DNA from: Stappia stellulata DSM 5886
Lineage (GTDB): Bacteria > Pseudomonadota > Alphaproteobacteria > Rhizobiales > Stappiaceae
Assembly: GCF_000423705.1 (NCBI RefSeq)
Contig: NZ_KE384082.1
Coordinates: 432,843 to 496,842, forward strand
Direction: 5' to 3'
Length of the DNA: 64,000 nt
Positions 52,706 to 60,905 of the stretch are shown here, piece after piece. A program made the position numbers and the translations under genes. The notes beneath the pieces are model-generated. The model was not told the origin of the DNA. It saw nothing but the letters and a program-made list of their open reading frames with translations, and ran no database searches. Each line of letters starts with the position of its first letter. Position 1 is the stretch's first letter.

Positions 52706-53587
52706 TCAGCCGGCCGCCTGCAGAACGCGCCCGGCAACGGCGTCGAGCTTCGCGACCAGTTCGGGGTCGCGCACCTCGGGTGCCGTCATCATCGCGTATT
52801 CCAGCGCCGTATCAGAGCCGATCGGGCAGGGTTCATGCGTGCGCGGCAGGTCGCGGGCAAGCCGCGCGATCAGACCTCTGGCATTGTCCGCGTTCTCATG
52901 CAGGACGCGGATGATTGCCTGGATGTCGACGGACCCGTGATCGGGGTGCCAGCTGTCGTAGTCGGTGACCATCGCAACGGTCGCGTAGCAGATCTCCGCC
53001 TCGCGGGCGAGCTTGGCTTCCGGCATGTTGGTCATGCCGATCACGTCGCAGTTCCAGGACCGGTAAAGCTCGCTTTCGGCGAGCGAGGAAAATTGCGGCC
53101 CTTCCATCGCCAGATAGGTGCCGCCCTTGTGATAGGCGAGGCCTTCCGCCGTCGCGGCGGCGGCCACATGCCCGACAAGCAACGGCGCGACCGGTTCCGC
53201 CATGGAAACATGAGCGACACAGCCCTTGCCGAAAAAACTCTTCTCGCGCGCAAAGGTGCGGTCGATGAACTGATCGACCAGCACGAAAGTCCCCGGCGCC
53301 ATCGCCTCGTTCAGCGAACCGCAGGCGGACACAGAGACCAGCGACGTCACCCCGCAGCGCTTCATCGCATCGATGTTTGCGCGATAATTGATATCGGAAG
53401 GGGCATGGCGGTGGCCGCGCCCGTGGCGCGGCAGGAACACGACCTTGAGGCCGTTGACGCGCCCGACCCTGAGATCGTCCGACGGCGCGCCCCAGGGGCT
53501 TTCCACCGTGACCCATTCGGCATCGATCAGTTCGGGCAGGTCGTACAGCCCGGAGCCGCCAATCACGCCGAGAACGGCTTCGCTCAT
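52706..53587 (-). CDS. mtnP: S-methyl-5'-thioadenosine phosphorylase
   Basis: MtnP phosphorolyses methylthioadenosine to adenine and methylthioribose-1-phosphate. The 293-residue product has the GGSGLYDL start, LPRHGRGHRHAPSDINYRANI in outline (phosphate and base site), SVSACGSLNE, YLAMEGPQFSSLAES and VTDYDSWHPDHGSVD. These match MtnP rather than generic purine phosphorylase. It sits between apt and the petABC operon, as in many Rhizobiales. The adenine released can be used by Apt. Cytoplasmic. Confidence 0.93.
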   Translation of the reverse strand: MSEAVLGVIGGSGLYDLPELIDAEWVTVESPWGAPSDDLRVGRVNGLKVVFLPRHGRGHRHAPSDINYRANIDAMKRCGVTSLVSVSACGSLNEAMAPGTFVLVDQFIDRTFAREKSFFGKGCVAHVSMAEPVAPLLVGHVAAAATAEGLAYHKGGTYLAMEGPQFSSLAESELYRSWNCDVIGMTNMPEAKLAREAEICYATVAMVTDYDSWHPDHGSVDIQAIIRVLHENADNARGLIARLARDLPRTHEPCPIGSDTALEYAMMTAPEVRDPELVAKLDAVAGRVLQAAG

Positions 53588-53659
53588 TCGTCCACCTCCA
53601 AATAGATTGCATCGATCATGAGCGCAGCCCTAACGGGAAATACGGCTGTTGCGAACATG

Positions 53660-53687
53660 AAAAAGGCCGCCGGGTCGCCCGGCGGCC
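53660..53687 (-). terminator. Terminator of the petABC operon
   Basis: A perfect stem GGCCGCCGGG/CCCGGCGGCC with a three-base loop and, on the minus strand, a TTTTT run. It lies about 30 bases after the petC stop. Confidence 0.92.
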
Positions 53688-53715
53688 TCGATCCTGCGAG
53701 ATACGGTCTGTCAGA

Positions 53716-54558
53716 TCAATGATCGACGTTCCGCCAGATCGCGTTCTTGGTGAAATACAGCAGCGACGCGAACACGATCAGGAAGATCATGACCCGAAAG
53801 CCGAGGTTCTTGCGTTCCTCGAGCTTCGGCTCCGCCACCCACATCATGAAGGCGGAGACATCCTTGGCGTATTGCTCGACCGTCATCGGGGTGCCGTCGG
53901 TGTATTCGACGCTGTCGGCATAGAGCGGCGGCGCCATTGCGAGGGTGTTCCCGGCGATGAACTTCGGATTGTAGTACTGGCCGACGGGCACTTCGACCCC
54001 CTCCGGCGCTTCTTCGTATCCGGTCAGCAGATTGTAGATGTAGTCAGGACCGTGCTCCTGATACTGCGTGAAGATATCGAAGACGAAGCCCGGAAAGCCG
54101 CTGGCCACGGCGCGCGCCTTGGCCAGCGTCGAGAAGTCCGGCGGATAGGCGCCGCCGTTGGCCGCGCGTGCGGCCGTCTCGTTCGGAAACGGCGAAGGCC
54201 AGCGATCGGACAGGACGGCCGGTCCTTCGACCGGATCGCCATATTCGTCGACACCCTTGGGCACCGTGTATTCCGCGGCAACCACCTTCGCCTGTTCCTC
54301 GGTGAAGCCGGGACCGCCCGGCTGGGCGAGGTTGCGGAAGGCGAGGAACTTTGCGCCGTGACAGGAGGCGCAAACCTCCTTGTACACCTTGAAGCCGCGC
54401 TGAAGCTGCGCCCGGTCGTAAGTGCCGAACGGACCGGCAAAAGACCACTGCTCACGCTCGATGTGCGGTCCCTCGCCGGCGGCCAGGGCCGGCGCGGCGA
54501 CGGCGACTGTCGCCAGGGCCAGCATGGCGCCGCGCACGGATTTGATCATCGTGTTCAT
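53716..54558 (-). CDS. petC: Cytochrome c1 of the bc1 complex
   Basis: Cytochrome c1 passes electrons from the Rieske protein to cytochrome c. The 280-residue product has a cleaved signal peptide (APALA|AGEG), the covalent haem motif CASCH, the downstream AMAPPL axial-Met region (LAMAPPLYAD), and one C-terminal anchor helix (FRVMIFLIVFASLLYFTKNAIW). The start may be either of two near ATGs (54558 or 54549). It is the third gene of petABC, 30 bases after petB. Located in the periplasm, anchored to the inner membrane. Confidence 0.95.
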   Translation of the reverse strand: MNTMIKSVRGAMLALATVAVAAPALAAGEGPHIEREQWSFAGPFGTYDRAQLQRGFKVYKEVCASCHGAKFLAFRNLAQPGGPGFTEEQAKVVAAEYTVPKGVDEYGDPVEGPAVLSDRWPSPFPNETAARAANGGAYPPDFSTLAKARAVASGFPGFVFDIFTQYQEHGPDYIYNLLTGYEEAPEGVEVPVGQYYNPKFIAGNTLAMAPPLYADSVEYTDGTPMTVEQYAKDVSAFMMWVAEPKLEERKNLGFRVMIFLIVFASLLYFTKNAIWRNVDH

Positions 54559-54587
54559 TCAGGAGAACTCCCAATCTCGTCCGTGGT

Positions 54588-55856
54588 TCACTTCGTTTCC
54601 GGAGCGGCGACCGCACCGGCGGGCTTGCCGCTTCCAGATCCGCCCAGCACCGATTCCGAAATCGACGCAGGCACCGGCTTCGGCTTCTCGAGGAACCCGA
54701 GGAGCGGAAGAATGATCAGGAAGTGGGCGAAATAATAGGCCGTCAGGATGCGGGCGAGGACGACATAGATGCCCTCGGCCGGCATGGCGCCCAGGTACCC
54801 CAGACCGACACAGACGGCCGCGAAGATCCAGAAGAACTGCTTGAACAGCGGACGGTAGGTTCCCGAGCGGACCTTGGAGGTGTCGAGCCACGGCAGCACG
54901 AAGAGCACTGCGATCGAGCCGAACATCAGGATGACGCCGCCAAGCTTGTCCGGCACGGCACGCAAGATCGCGTAGAACGGCAGGAAGTACCATTCCGGAA
55001 CGATGTGGGCCGGAGTGACCAGCGGATCCGCCTCGATGTAGTTGTCGGCATGCCCGAGGTAGTTCGGGATGTAGAACACAAAATAGGCAAACAGGATCAT
55101 GAACACGACAATCGCGAACAGATCCTTCATCGTGTAATACGGATGGAACGGCAGCGTGTCCTGCTTGGTCTTAGGCTGGATGCCGGTCGGGTTGTTGTTG
55201 CCCGTCGTGTGGAACGCCCACACGTGCAGCAAAACCACGCCGAAGATCATGAACGGCAGCAGGTAGTGCAGCGAGAAGAAGCGGTTCAGCGTCGGATTGT
55301 CGACCGCGAAGCCGCCCCACAGCCACTGCACGATGGGCTCGCCCACGAGCGGCAGCGCCGAGAACAGGTTGGTGATCACCGTGGCGCCCCAGAAGGACAT
55401 CTGCCCCCAGGGAAGCACGTAGCCCATGAAGGCGGTGGCCATCATGATCAGGAAGATGATGACGCCCAGGATCCACGAGATCTCGCGCGGCGCCTTGTAG
55501 GAGCCGTAGTACATGCCGCGGAACATGTGGATGAAGACGGCGATGAAGAACATCGACGCGCCGTTGGCATGCAGGTAGCGCAGCAACCAGCCGAAGTTCA
55601 CGTCGCGCATGATGTGCTCGACGGAGGCGAAGGCCGCGTCGGTGCTCGCCGTGTAATGCATCACAAGCACGATGCCGGTGAGGATCTGCGCGACCAGCAC
55701 GAAGAACAGGATACCGCCGAAGGTCCACCAGTAGTTGAGGTTCTTCGGGGTGGGAAAATCGACGAAAGAGCCGCGAACGAGCGAAATGACCGGCAAGCGG
55801 CTTTCAAGCCACTTAGCCGCCGCGCTCTGCGGCACGTAGTTGGAATGTCCAGCCAT
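54588..55856 (-). CDS. petB: Cytochrome b of the bc1 complex
   Basis: The core membrane subunit with the quinol-oxidising and quinone-reducing sites. The 422-residue product has eight or more helices, the four haem-ligand histidines (in [33 protein letters not shown]), and the Qo-site PEWY motif ([14 protein letters not shown]). The C-terminal 30 residues are Ser/Gly/Pro/Ala-rich and not conserved. It lies 27 bases after petA and 29 bases before petC. Inner membrane. Confidence 0.96.
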   Translation of the reverse strand: MAGHSNYVPQSAAAKWLESRLPVISLVRGSFVDFPTPKNLNYWWTFGGILFFVLVAQILTGIVLVMHYTASTDAAFASVEHIMRDVNFGWLLRYLHANGASMFFIAVFIHMFRGMYYGSYKAPREISWILGVIIFLIMMATAFMGYVLPWGQMSFWGATVITNLFSALPLVGEPIVQWLWGGFAVDNPTLNRFFSLHYLLPFMIFGVVLLHVWAFHTTGNNNPTGIQPKTKQDTLPFHPYYTMKDLFAIVVFMILFAYFVFYIPNYLGHADNYIEADPLVTPAHIVPEWYFLPFYAILRAVPDKLGGVILMFGSIAVLFVLPWLDTSKVRSGTYRPLFKQFFWIFAAVCVGLGYLGAMPAEGIYVVLARILTAYYFAHFLIILPLLGFLEKPKPVPASISESVLGGSGSGKPAGAVAAPETK

Positions 55857-55883
55857 GGCTGCCTCCTCGAAACTGCCGCTTGA

Positions 55884-56444
55884 TCAACCGATCCGGATCA
55901 CATCGTCCGAGATGAACTCGAACGGCGGGATCAGGAGATTCTCAGGCGCGGGACCCTTGCGAATACGACCGGCCGTGTCGTAGTGCGAACCGTGGCAGGG
56001 GCAGAACCACCCGCCGAAATCGCCGGCCTGTCCAAGCGGAATGCAACCAAGGTGGGTGCACACGCCGACCATGACGATCAGCGCCTCGTTGCCCTCCACG
56101 CCGCGGTTTTCATCGCTCGCCACAGCGTCGGCGGAGAGATTGAGATTGCGCGCCATCCGGTCGGGAAGTTCATCGACGGGAACGTCGTTGGCTTCCGCGA
56201 CTTCCTCGTCGGTGCGGTTGCGGATGAACACGGGCTTGCCGCGCCACATCACCTTGATCGACTGCCCCGGCTCCACTGCCGCCACGTCGACCTCGATGGA
56301 GGCCAGCGCCAGCGCGGACGCATCCGGGTTCATCTGGTGAATGAATGGCCATGCCAGCGCGCCTGCGCCGACCGCACCCATCGCACCGGTCGCGATATAG
56401 AGGAAATCGCGGCGTGTGGGTTCGACCGTATCCTGCTGTGCCAA
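55884..56444 (-). CDS. petA: Rieske iron-sulfur protein of the bc1 complex
   Basis: The 186-residue Rieske subunit. The start is the TTG at 56444 (MAQQDTVEP), which has AGAGGA seven bases upstream; no in-frame ATG nearby is plausible. Twin arginines (TRRDFLYIATG) begin a Tat-type signal/anchor helix. The 2Fe-2S cluster is held by CTHLGC and CPCHGSHYD, and the PAPENLLIPPF ending is typical. As first gene of petABC it is controlled from the 270-base interval upstream, where no promoter could be placed. A PetP/PetR-like regulatory pair is encoded 30 kb away. Confidence 0.95.
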   Translation of the reverse strand: MAQQDTVEPTRRDFLYIATGAMGAVGAGALAWPFIHQMNPDASALALASIEVDVAAVEPGQSIKVMWRGKPVFIRNRTDEEVAEANDVPVDELPDRMARNLNLSADAVASDENRGVEGNEALIVMVGVCTHLGCIPLGQAGDFGGWFCPCHGSHYDTAGRIRKGPAPENLLIPPFEFISDDVIRIG

Positions 56445-56718
56445 GGTCGCGTCCTCTTTGATCTTCGAGCCCGGCGACAACGCCGTCTGGCCGCCGGCCC
56501 CTTGCGGTCGAAGACACAAGGGTCGGCGGGACGTGCTGTCAGGGCGGCAGGTGCGGCTGTCGCACCTTTCCAAGCACCGGCGTTATTGGCACCGTTGCCA
56601 GCGCTTGTCCAGATCCCCCGTGCCGGCAATGACGGTTTGTCGCGGTTTTTTTCGCATCCCGGCACCGACCGGGCGGACACCTGATCCATCTGGGAAACAA
56701 TGCCCGCCCGGACGACCG

Positions 56719-58566
56719 TCAGGACGCGGGCGCCGGTGCCGCGCTGTCGATGAAACCGCCGGACTGGCGCCGCCACAGGTCGGCATAGATTCCGCCCCGC
56801 GCCAGCAGCATGTCATGCGTGCCGTCCTCGACGATGCGCCCCTGGTCCATGACGATCAGGCGGTCCATCGCCGCGATGGTCGACAGGCGATGCGCGATGG
56901 CGATCACGGTCTTGCCCTGCATCAGGTCCTCCAGGCTCTCCTGGATCGCGGCCTCGACCTCCGAATCGAGCGCGGAGGTTGCTTCGTCCAGAACCAGGAT
57001 CGGCGCGTTCTTCAAGAGCACGCGGGCAACCGCGATGCGCTGGCGCTGACCGCCGGAGAGCTTCACCCCGCGCTCCCCCACATGGGCATCGAGCCCTCGC
57101 CGGCCGGCCTTGTCCTCCAGATCGGGAATGAAACCGTCCGCATGAGCAGCCGCTGCAGCCTGCATCGCGTCTTGCGGACCGGCATCGGGCCGGCCGTAGA
57201 CGATGTTGTCGTAGACCGAACGGTGCAGCAGCGAGGTGTCCTGCGTGACCATGCCGATGTTGGCGCGCAGGCTCGCCTGCGTGACGTCGGCGATGTCCTG
57301 CCCGTCGATCAGGATGCGCCCGCCCTCGAGGTCGTAGAAACGCAGCAGCAGATTGACCAGGGTGGACTTGCCGGCACCCGAACGCCCGATGACGCCGACC
57401 TTCTCGCCGGGCTTGATGTCGAGCGACATGCGCTCGATGACGCCCGCCTGCTTGCCGTAGTGAAAACGGATGTCCTCGAAGCGGATCGCGCCCTCGGTCA
57501 CCGCCAGCGGCGTGGCATCCGGCAAGTCGCGCACATCGCGCTCGCGCGAGATCGTGGTGATGCCGTCCTGCACGGTGCCGATGTTCTCGAAAAGTCCCGA
57601 GACCTCCCACAGGATCCACTGCGACATGCCCTGGAGCCGCAACACCAGGCCGATCGCCACAGCAATGTCGCCGGTCGAGACCGCCTCGGCCTGCCAGAGC
57701 AGGATCGAAACCAGACCGCTTGCAAAGATCAGCAGCAGGTTGATCATATGAAGCGAGATGTTGAGCAGCGTCACCAGCCGCATCTGCCGGTAGACGGTCT
57801 TCAGGAAATCCCACATGGACGTGCGGGCATAGGTCTCCTCGCGGTCGGTGTGGGAGAAGAGCTTCACCGTGGCGATGTTCGTGTAGGCATCGACGACACG
57901 CCCGGTCATGAGCGAGCGGGCGTCCGCCTGCGCCTTGGAGACCGTCTTGAGACGCGGCACGAAAAAGAAGAGCACCGCCAGATAGGCCCCGAGCCACAGC
58001 ACCAGCGGCATCGCCAGGCGCCAGTCCGAAAGGCCGGTCAGGACCACGGCGGACACGAAGTAGACCACGACATAGACAAGAACGTCGAGGATCCGTGTGA
58101 CCACCTCGCGCACGGCCAGCGAGGTCTGCATCACCTTGGTGGCGATGCGCCCGGCGAAGTCGTCCTGATAGAAACCGACGCTCTGGCGCAGCAGATAGCG
58201 ATGCACCTGCCAGCGGATGACCATCGGATAGTTCCCGATCAGCGCCTGATGGAAAAAAAGCTCCCACAAGAGCGCAAGCACCGGAAGAACGATCAGCAAG
58301 ACCGCGCTCATCCAGATGAGTTGGCCGGCGTTTTGCGAAAAGAAAGTGTCCCGGTCCGCAGTTTCCAACCAGTTCACCAGATCTCCGAGGAACGAGAAGA
58401 TCAAGACCTCGAAGATCGCGAGCACCGCGCCGAGACCGGAAACGACGGCAAGGACCGGCCAGACCGGCCGGGTGTAATGCCAGCAAAAACTGAAAAGCGT
58501 CGCCGGCGGGGCCTCAAGCGGCCCCGACCGGAACGGATCGATCATCTTCTCAAACCACGCGAACAT
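56719..58566 (-). CDS. ABC exporter (fused membrane and ATPase domains), first of two
   Basis: A 615-residue half-transporter of the MsbA/multidrug type. Six membrane helices occupy about residues 25-330; the ATPase domain has Walker A GRSGAGKST, Q-loop TQDTSLLH, signature LSGGQ, Walker B ILVLDEATSALD and H-loop IAHRLS. It forms homodimers or pairs with the related exporter at 60906. Its first 17 bases overlap the end of a two-helix membrane protein gene. Substrate unknown: lipids, drugs and peptides are all possible. No peptidase C39 domain is present. Confidence 0.9.
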   Translation of the reverse strand: MFAWFEKMIDPFRSGPLEAPPATLFSFCWHYTRPVWPVLAVVSGLGAVLAIFEVLIFSFLGDLVNWLETADRDTFFSQNAGQLIWMSAVLLIVLPVLALLWELFFHQALIGNYPMVIRWQVHRYLLRQSVGFYQDDFAGRIATKVMQTSLAVREVVTRILDVLVYVVVYFVSAVVLTGLSDWRLAMPLVLWLGAYLAVLFFFVPRLKTVSKAQADARSLMTGRVVDAYTNIATVKLFSHTDREETYARTSMWDFLKTVYRQMRLVTLLNISLHMINLLLIFASGLVSILLWQAEAVSTGDIAVAIGLVLRLQGMSQWILWEVSGLFENIGTVQDGITTISRERDVRDLPDATPLAVTEGAIRFEDIRFHYGKQAGVIERMSLDIKPGEKVGVIGRSGAGKSTLVNLLLRFYDLEGGRILIDGQDIADVTQASLRANIGMVTQDTSLLHRSVYDNIVYGRPDAGPQDAMQAAAAAHADGFIPDLEDKAGRRGLDAHVGERGVKLSGGQRQRIAVARVLLKNAPILVLDEATSALDSEVEAAIQESLEDLMQGKTVIAIAHRLSTIAAMDRLIVMDQGRIVEDGTHDMLLARGGIYADLWRRQSGGFIDSAAPAPAS

Positions 58567-58978
58567 TCTGACCTCCCGAAAGGATCGGATCGGACCCGCG
58601 GGACACGCGGTCCACGCGTCTCCGCCAGCGCCGCGATGGCGGAAACACCGGCTGCGGCGCTGGCGGGGTCAGCAAAACGGCGGCGGCGAAGGAGACGACC
58701 GCGCCGGAAAGCACAAGCAGGCCGAAAAACAGCGTGCTCAACCTGTCGAGCAGGGCGGCGGCGGGCTGCGACGCGCCCTGCATCACCACCGCATCGAGGC
58801 GCGCGATCTCGCTCGCTGCAAGCGGCAGAAACAGGAGAGCGGCGATAACAACGCTCGCCAGGACCGCGACGACAACGGCGCGCGCGACATCGCGTGCCCG
58901 CAAGCGCGGCGCGGGGGGAACGGCGGCATCGACCGACAGGCGGTCGACACCGGCATCCCGATGGATATGGCCGGACAT
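58550..58978 (-). CDS. Two-helix membrane protein encoded before the ABC exporter
   Basis: A 142-residue protein that I do not recognise. Hydrophobic segments at about residues 33-53 and 84-104 suggest two membrane helices; the ends are polar, the C-terminal one basic and Arg/Ser-rich. The ATG at 58978 follows GGGAGA. It overlaps the exporter gene by 17 bases, so translation is coupled, and it may be a partner or regulator of the exporter. It has a leader of up to 270 bases with a small ORF and two hairpins. Confidence 0.65.
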   Translation of the reverse strand: MSGHIHRDAGVDRLSVDAAVPPAPRLRARDVARAVVVAVLASVVIAALLFLPLAASEIARLDAVVMQGASQPAAALLDRLSTLFFGLLVLSGAVVSFAAAVLLTPPAPQPVFPPSRRWRRRVDRVSRGSDPILSGGQNVRVV

Positions 58979-59046
58979 GGGAAATCTCCCAAAACGTCAA
59001 AAACGGGAAACGCCGCGCGGCCGACACGAAACCGAAGCTTTCGCGC

Positions 59047-59066
59047 ATTCCCCGTGTGCGGGGAAT
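59047..59066 (-). promoter_or_regulatory. Perfect leader hairpin before the two-helix protein gene
   Basis: ATTCCCCG and CGGGGAAT pair over a four-base loop. It lies about 70 bases upstream of the ATG at 58978 and just after the terminator-like hairpin, and could alternate with it. Confidence 0.6.
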
Positions 59067-59079
59067 TGCGTGCGACGAC

Positions 59080-59105
59080 GAAAAGGAGGCCGGACAGGGT
59101 CCGGC
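59080..59105 (-). terminator. Terminator-like hairpin after the small ORF
   Basis: GCCGGAC pairs with GTCCGGC over a three-base loop and is followed on the minus strand by CTCCTTTT. It lies about 60 bases after the stop of the 29-codon ORF and about 100 bases before the two-helix protein gene, the arrangement expected of an attenuator. Confidence 0.55.
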
Positions 59106-59163
59106 AGACTTTGGGGAAAATCAGGCGTGAAATGCGCGGCGTCGGGCGCCGGGCCTCAGGCCG

Positions 59164-59253
59164 TCACGAACCGGCGGCAGCGCCCTGTTGACAGGGCGAG
59201 ACGCAAACACCGGCAGCGGCGGTTCGATTGTCGAGCATACGGACTTCAATCAT
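59164..59253 (-). CDS. Twenty-nine-codon small ORF with strong ribosome-binding site
   Basis: ATG at 59253 preceded by GAGGAGGGG, one of the strongest ribosome-binding sequences in the window. The peptide begins MIEVRMLDNR and contains CVSPCQQG near its end, with two cysteines and two adjacent glutamines. No known peptide family is recognised. It lies upstream of two hairpins and the exporter operon, so it may be a leader peptide whose translation controls read-through, or a small secreted peptide. A larger open frame runs upstream in phase, but that part covers the exporter remnant. Confidence 0.45.
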   Translation of the reverse strand: MIEVRMLDNRTAAAGVCVSPCQQGAAAGS

Positions 59254-59469
59254 GCGACCCCTCCTCTGCGGTGTGTGGATGCTGTAAATGGCGACGGCTC
59301 GGCGGCGACAGTCCCATGCGAGACCGATGCCTGATCGCGACAATACACAAAACCGGGCGATTGCACAGCGCCAGCGCGCACGCCGATGCAGATCGGCAAC
59401 GCCCTGTTGCGCGAACGCAACATTCAAGGTTGTGTCGGGCATCTCGCCCGGCCGCGCGAAATGCGCCGG
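59254..59469. other. Interval between small ORF and exporter remnant
   Basis: About 215 bases without a recognisable gene. It should contain the promoter for the small ORF and exporter operon on the minus strand; no clear hexamers were seen. Fragments similar to the C-terminal end of the exporters may extend into its right edge. Confidence 0.35.
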
Positions 59470-59712
59470 GCCGCCGGGTCCACAGATCGGCATGGCGGCC
59501 GCCGCGCTCCGGAAGCCCTCATGCGGACCGTCCTTCACGCTCCGACCCTCGTCCATCACGATGAGACGGTCCATGACTGAAATCGCCGGCAGGCGGTGCG
59601 CCGGCGCTGGCCGCCGGCAGGTTTCACACCGCACTCGCCGGCACGCGCGTCGAGCTTGTCCGCCTGCGGCGACCGGCCCGCAGTGACGAGGTTTTCAAGA
59701 AAGGCGTTTCCG
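59470..59712 (-). pseudogene. Decayed fragment of an ABC exporter ATPase domain
   Basis: Two pieces of the exporter C-terminus survive in different frames. The first (about 59600-59710) reads LDARAGECGVKPAGGQRRR, matching FDAHVGERGVKLSGGQRQR of the exporter at 60906. The second (about 59515-59598) reads HRLPAISVMDRLIVMDEGRSVKDGPHE, matching HRLSTIAAMDRLIVMDGGRIVEDGPHE. The Walker B region between them, about 49 codons, is missing and the frame is shifted. On the DNA level the second block is close to the intact gene, with few changes over 80 bases. It directly abuts the stop of the 361-codon gene. Confidence 0.85.
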
Positions 59713-60798
59713 CTACACGACAAGCGCTGCCACGGGCTGGACCGAGCCGGGAACCGCGACCTGCGCCGGCGCGCTGGCGGTATAGGCCAGGCTCGCCTGC
59801 CCCGGCTCCACCGAAGGGGCGGGCGCCGCAACGGAGGGTGACGACGCGCCCTCGGGTTCGGGAGACAGCCCGGAGAGCGCCTGCACGAGACCGGGACTGT
59901 CGAGCGCCCGGTCCCCCTCGTCGATGGCCCGGTCGATGGCCCGCGCGTCGTTTTTCTTGTCCGCCTCGCCGGACTGGTCCCGGCGGGCCAGAGCCTCGAT
60001 TTTTTCGGCAAGTTGCTTGAGCTCCTCGCCGATCTCCTTCAGCGTGTCGCGCTCGCGCTTCATGTTCTCGGCGCGAGACCGCGTTACCGCCTGTTCCTCG
60101 GCTTCCTGCTCTCCGATATAGGCCTGGAGACCCGACCTGAGTTCTTCCTGGTTCGGCCCCGTTTCGTCGCCCGGCGCGGCATCCTCGCCCGAGCCAATGG
60201 CAACGCCAAGTCCGGCTTCGCTCCCGGCGTCCCCGTCCGGGGACACCATGGCAAACGGCGTGGCGGTTTCGCCCCCGGTGTCCGCATTCGCGCCGCCCTC
60301 GCCCGCCTGCCCCTCGGCACCGGCTGCAACCGCGGCAGCTGTCTCGCCGGTTCCGGCCATGGCCTGCACGCCGGCGCCCCCGGCTCCACCGCCGGAAAGC
60401 ACCGATGCATCGGAACTGAGCTGCGAGGCGGCGCCCTTGAAATCCTGGGCAAGCTGCTTGAGTTCCTTCAGCAAGGCCTTGGCCTGCTTCGGCGTGGCGA
60501 ATTGCAGGCGCTGCTTGAGCTCGGCGATCTTCTGCTTGATCTCCGACACCCGATTGGAACGCGCACCGTCCTTCATCGATTCCGACATGCGCTTCAGGCT
60601 CTGGCTGATCTCGACGCTGTCCTTGACTTCCTTGACGGAATCCTTGTCCAGCGCGATGCCGCTGCCGGACAGCTTGTCGAGGGTCGCGTTCGCCTGCTGG
60701 GCGAAAAGGCCGACCGCACGGTTGTTGCGATTCTGACCGGAAAGCCCGGCAAACGCCGAGACCGTCTTGAGCATGGAAAGTACCGACACCGCAAACAC
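59713..60798 (-). CDS. Orphan coiled-coil protein with CtrA box upstream
   Basis: A 361-residue protein without signal peptide or clear membrane helix. The N-terminal third (about 55-125) is a strongly charged helical region with EIKQKIAELKQRLQFATPKQAKALLKELKQLAQDF in outline; residues 130-205 are Gly/Ala-rich and likely disordered; a second coiled coil (about 225-275) has EEIGEELKQLAEKIEALARR in outline; the tail is Pro/Ala/Ser-rich. I know no function. The start given is GTG; a GTG nine bases later or an ATG at 60774 are alternatives. It lies between the exporters on the same strand and has a perfect CtrA-type box 70 bases upstream. Confidence 0.65.
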   Translation of the reverse strand: MFAVSVLSMLKTVSAFAGLSGQNRNNRAVGLFAQQANATLDKLSGSGIALDKDSVKEVKDSVEISQSLKRMSESMKDGARSNRVSEIKQKIAELKQRLQFATPKQAKALLKELKQLAQDFKGAASQLSSDASVLSGGGAGGAGVQAMAGTGETAAAVAAGAEGQAGEGGANADTGGETATPFAMVSPDGDAGSEAGLGVAIGSGEDAAPGDETGPNQEELRSGLQAYIGEQEAEEQAVTRSRAENMKRERDTLKEIGEELKQLAEKIEALARRDQSGEADKKNDARAIDRAIDEGDRALDSPGLVQALSGLSPEPEGASSPSVAAPAPSVEPGQASLAYTASAPAQVAVPGSVQPVAALVV

Positions 60799-60866
60799 CC
60801 CCGTTTCGCAGGCCTAAAGGCAGCAAAACACAACCTGAAGGCGTACCCCATATCGAACCAAACCTC

Positions 60867-60881
60867 TTAAGAATGTCTTAA
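60867..60881 (-). promoter_or_regulatory. CtrA-type binding site upstream of the coiled-coil gene
   Basis: TTAA, seven bases, TTAA: a perfect full CtrA box. A further TTAA lies 17 bases away at 60895. It is 70 bases upstream of the gene at 59713-60798 and 25 bases beyond the stop of the second exporter. CtrA is the cell-cycle and motility master regulator of alphaproteobacteria. Confidence 0.6.
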
Positions 60882-60905
60882 CGATAAAAACGACTTAACA
60901 CACCC

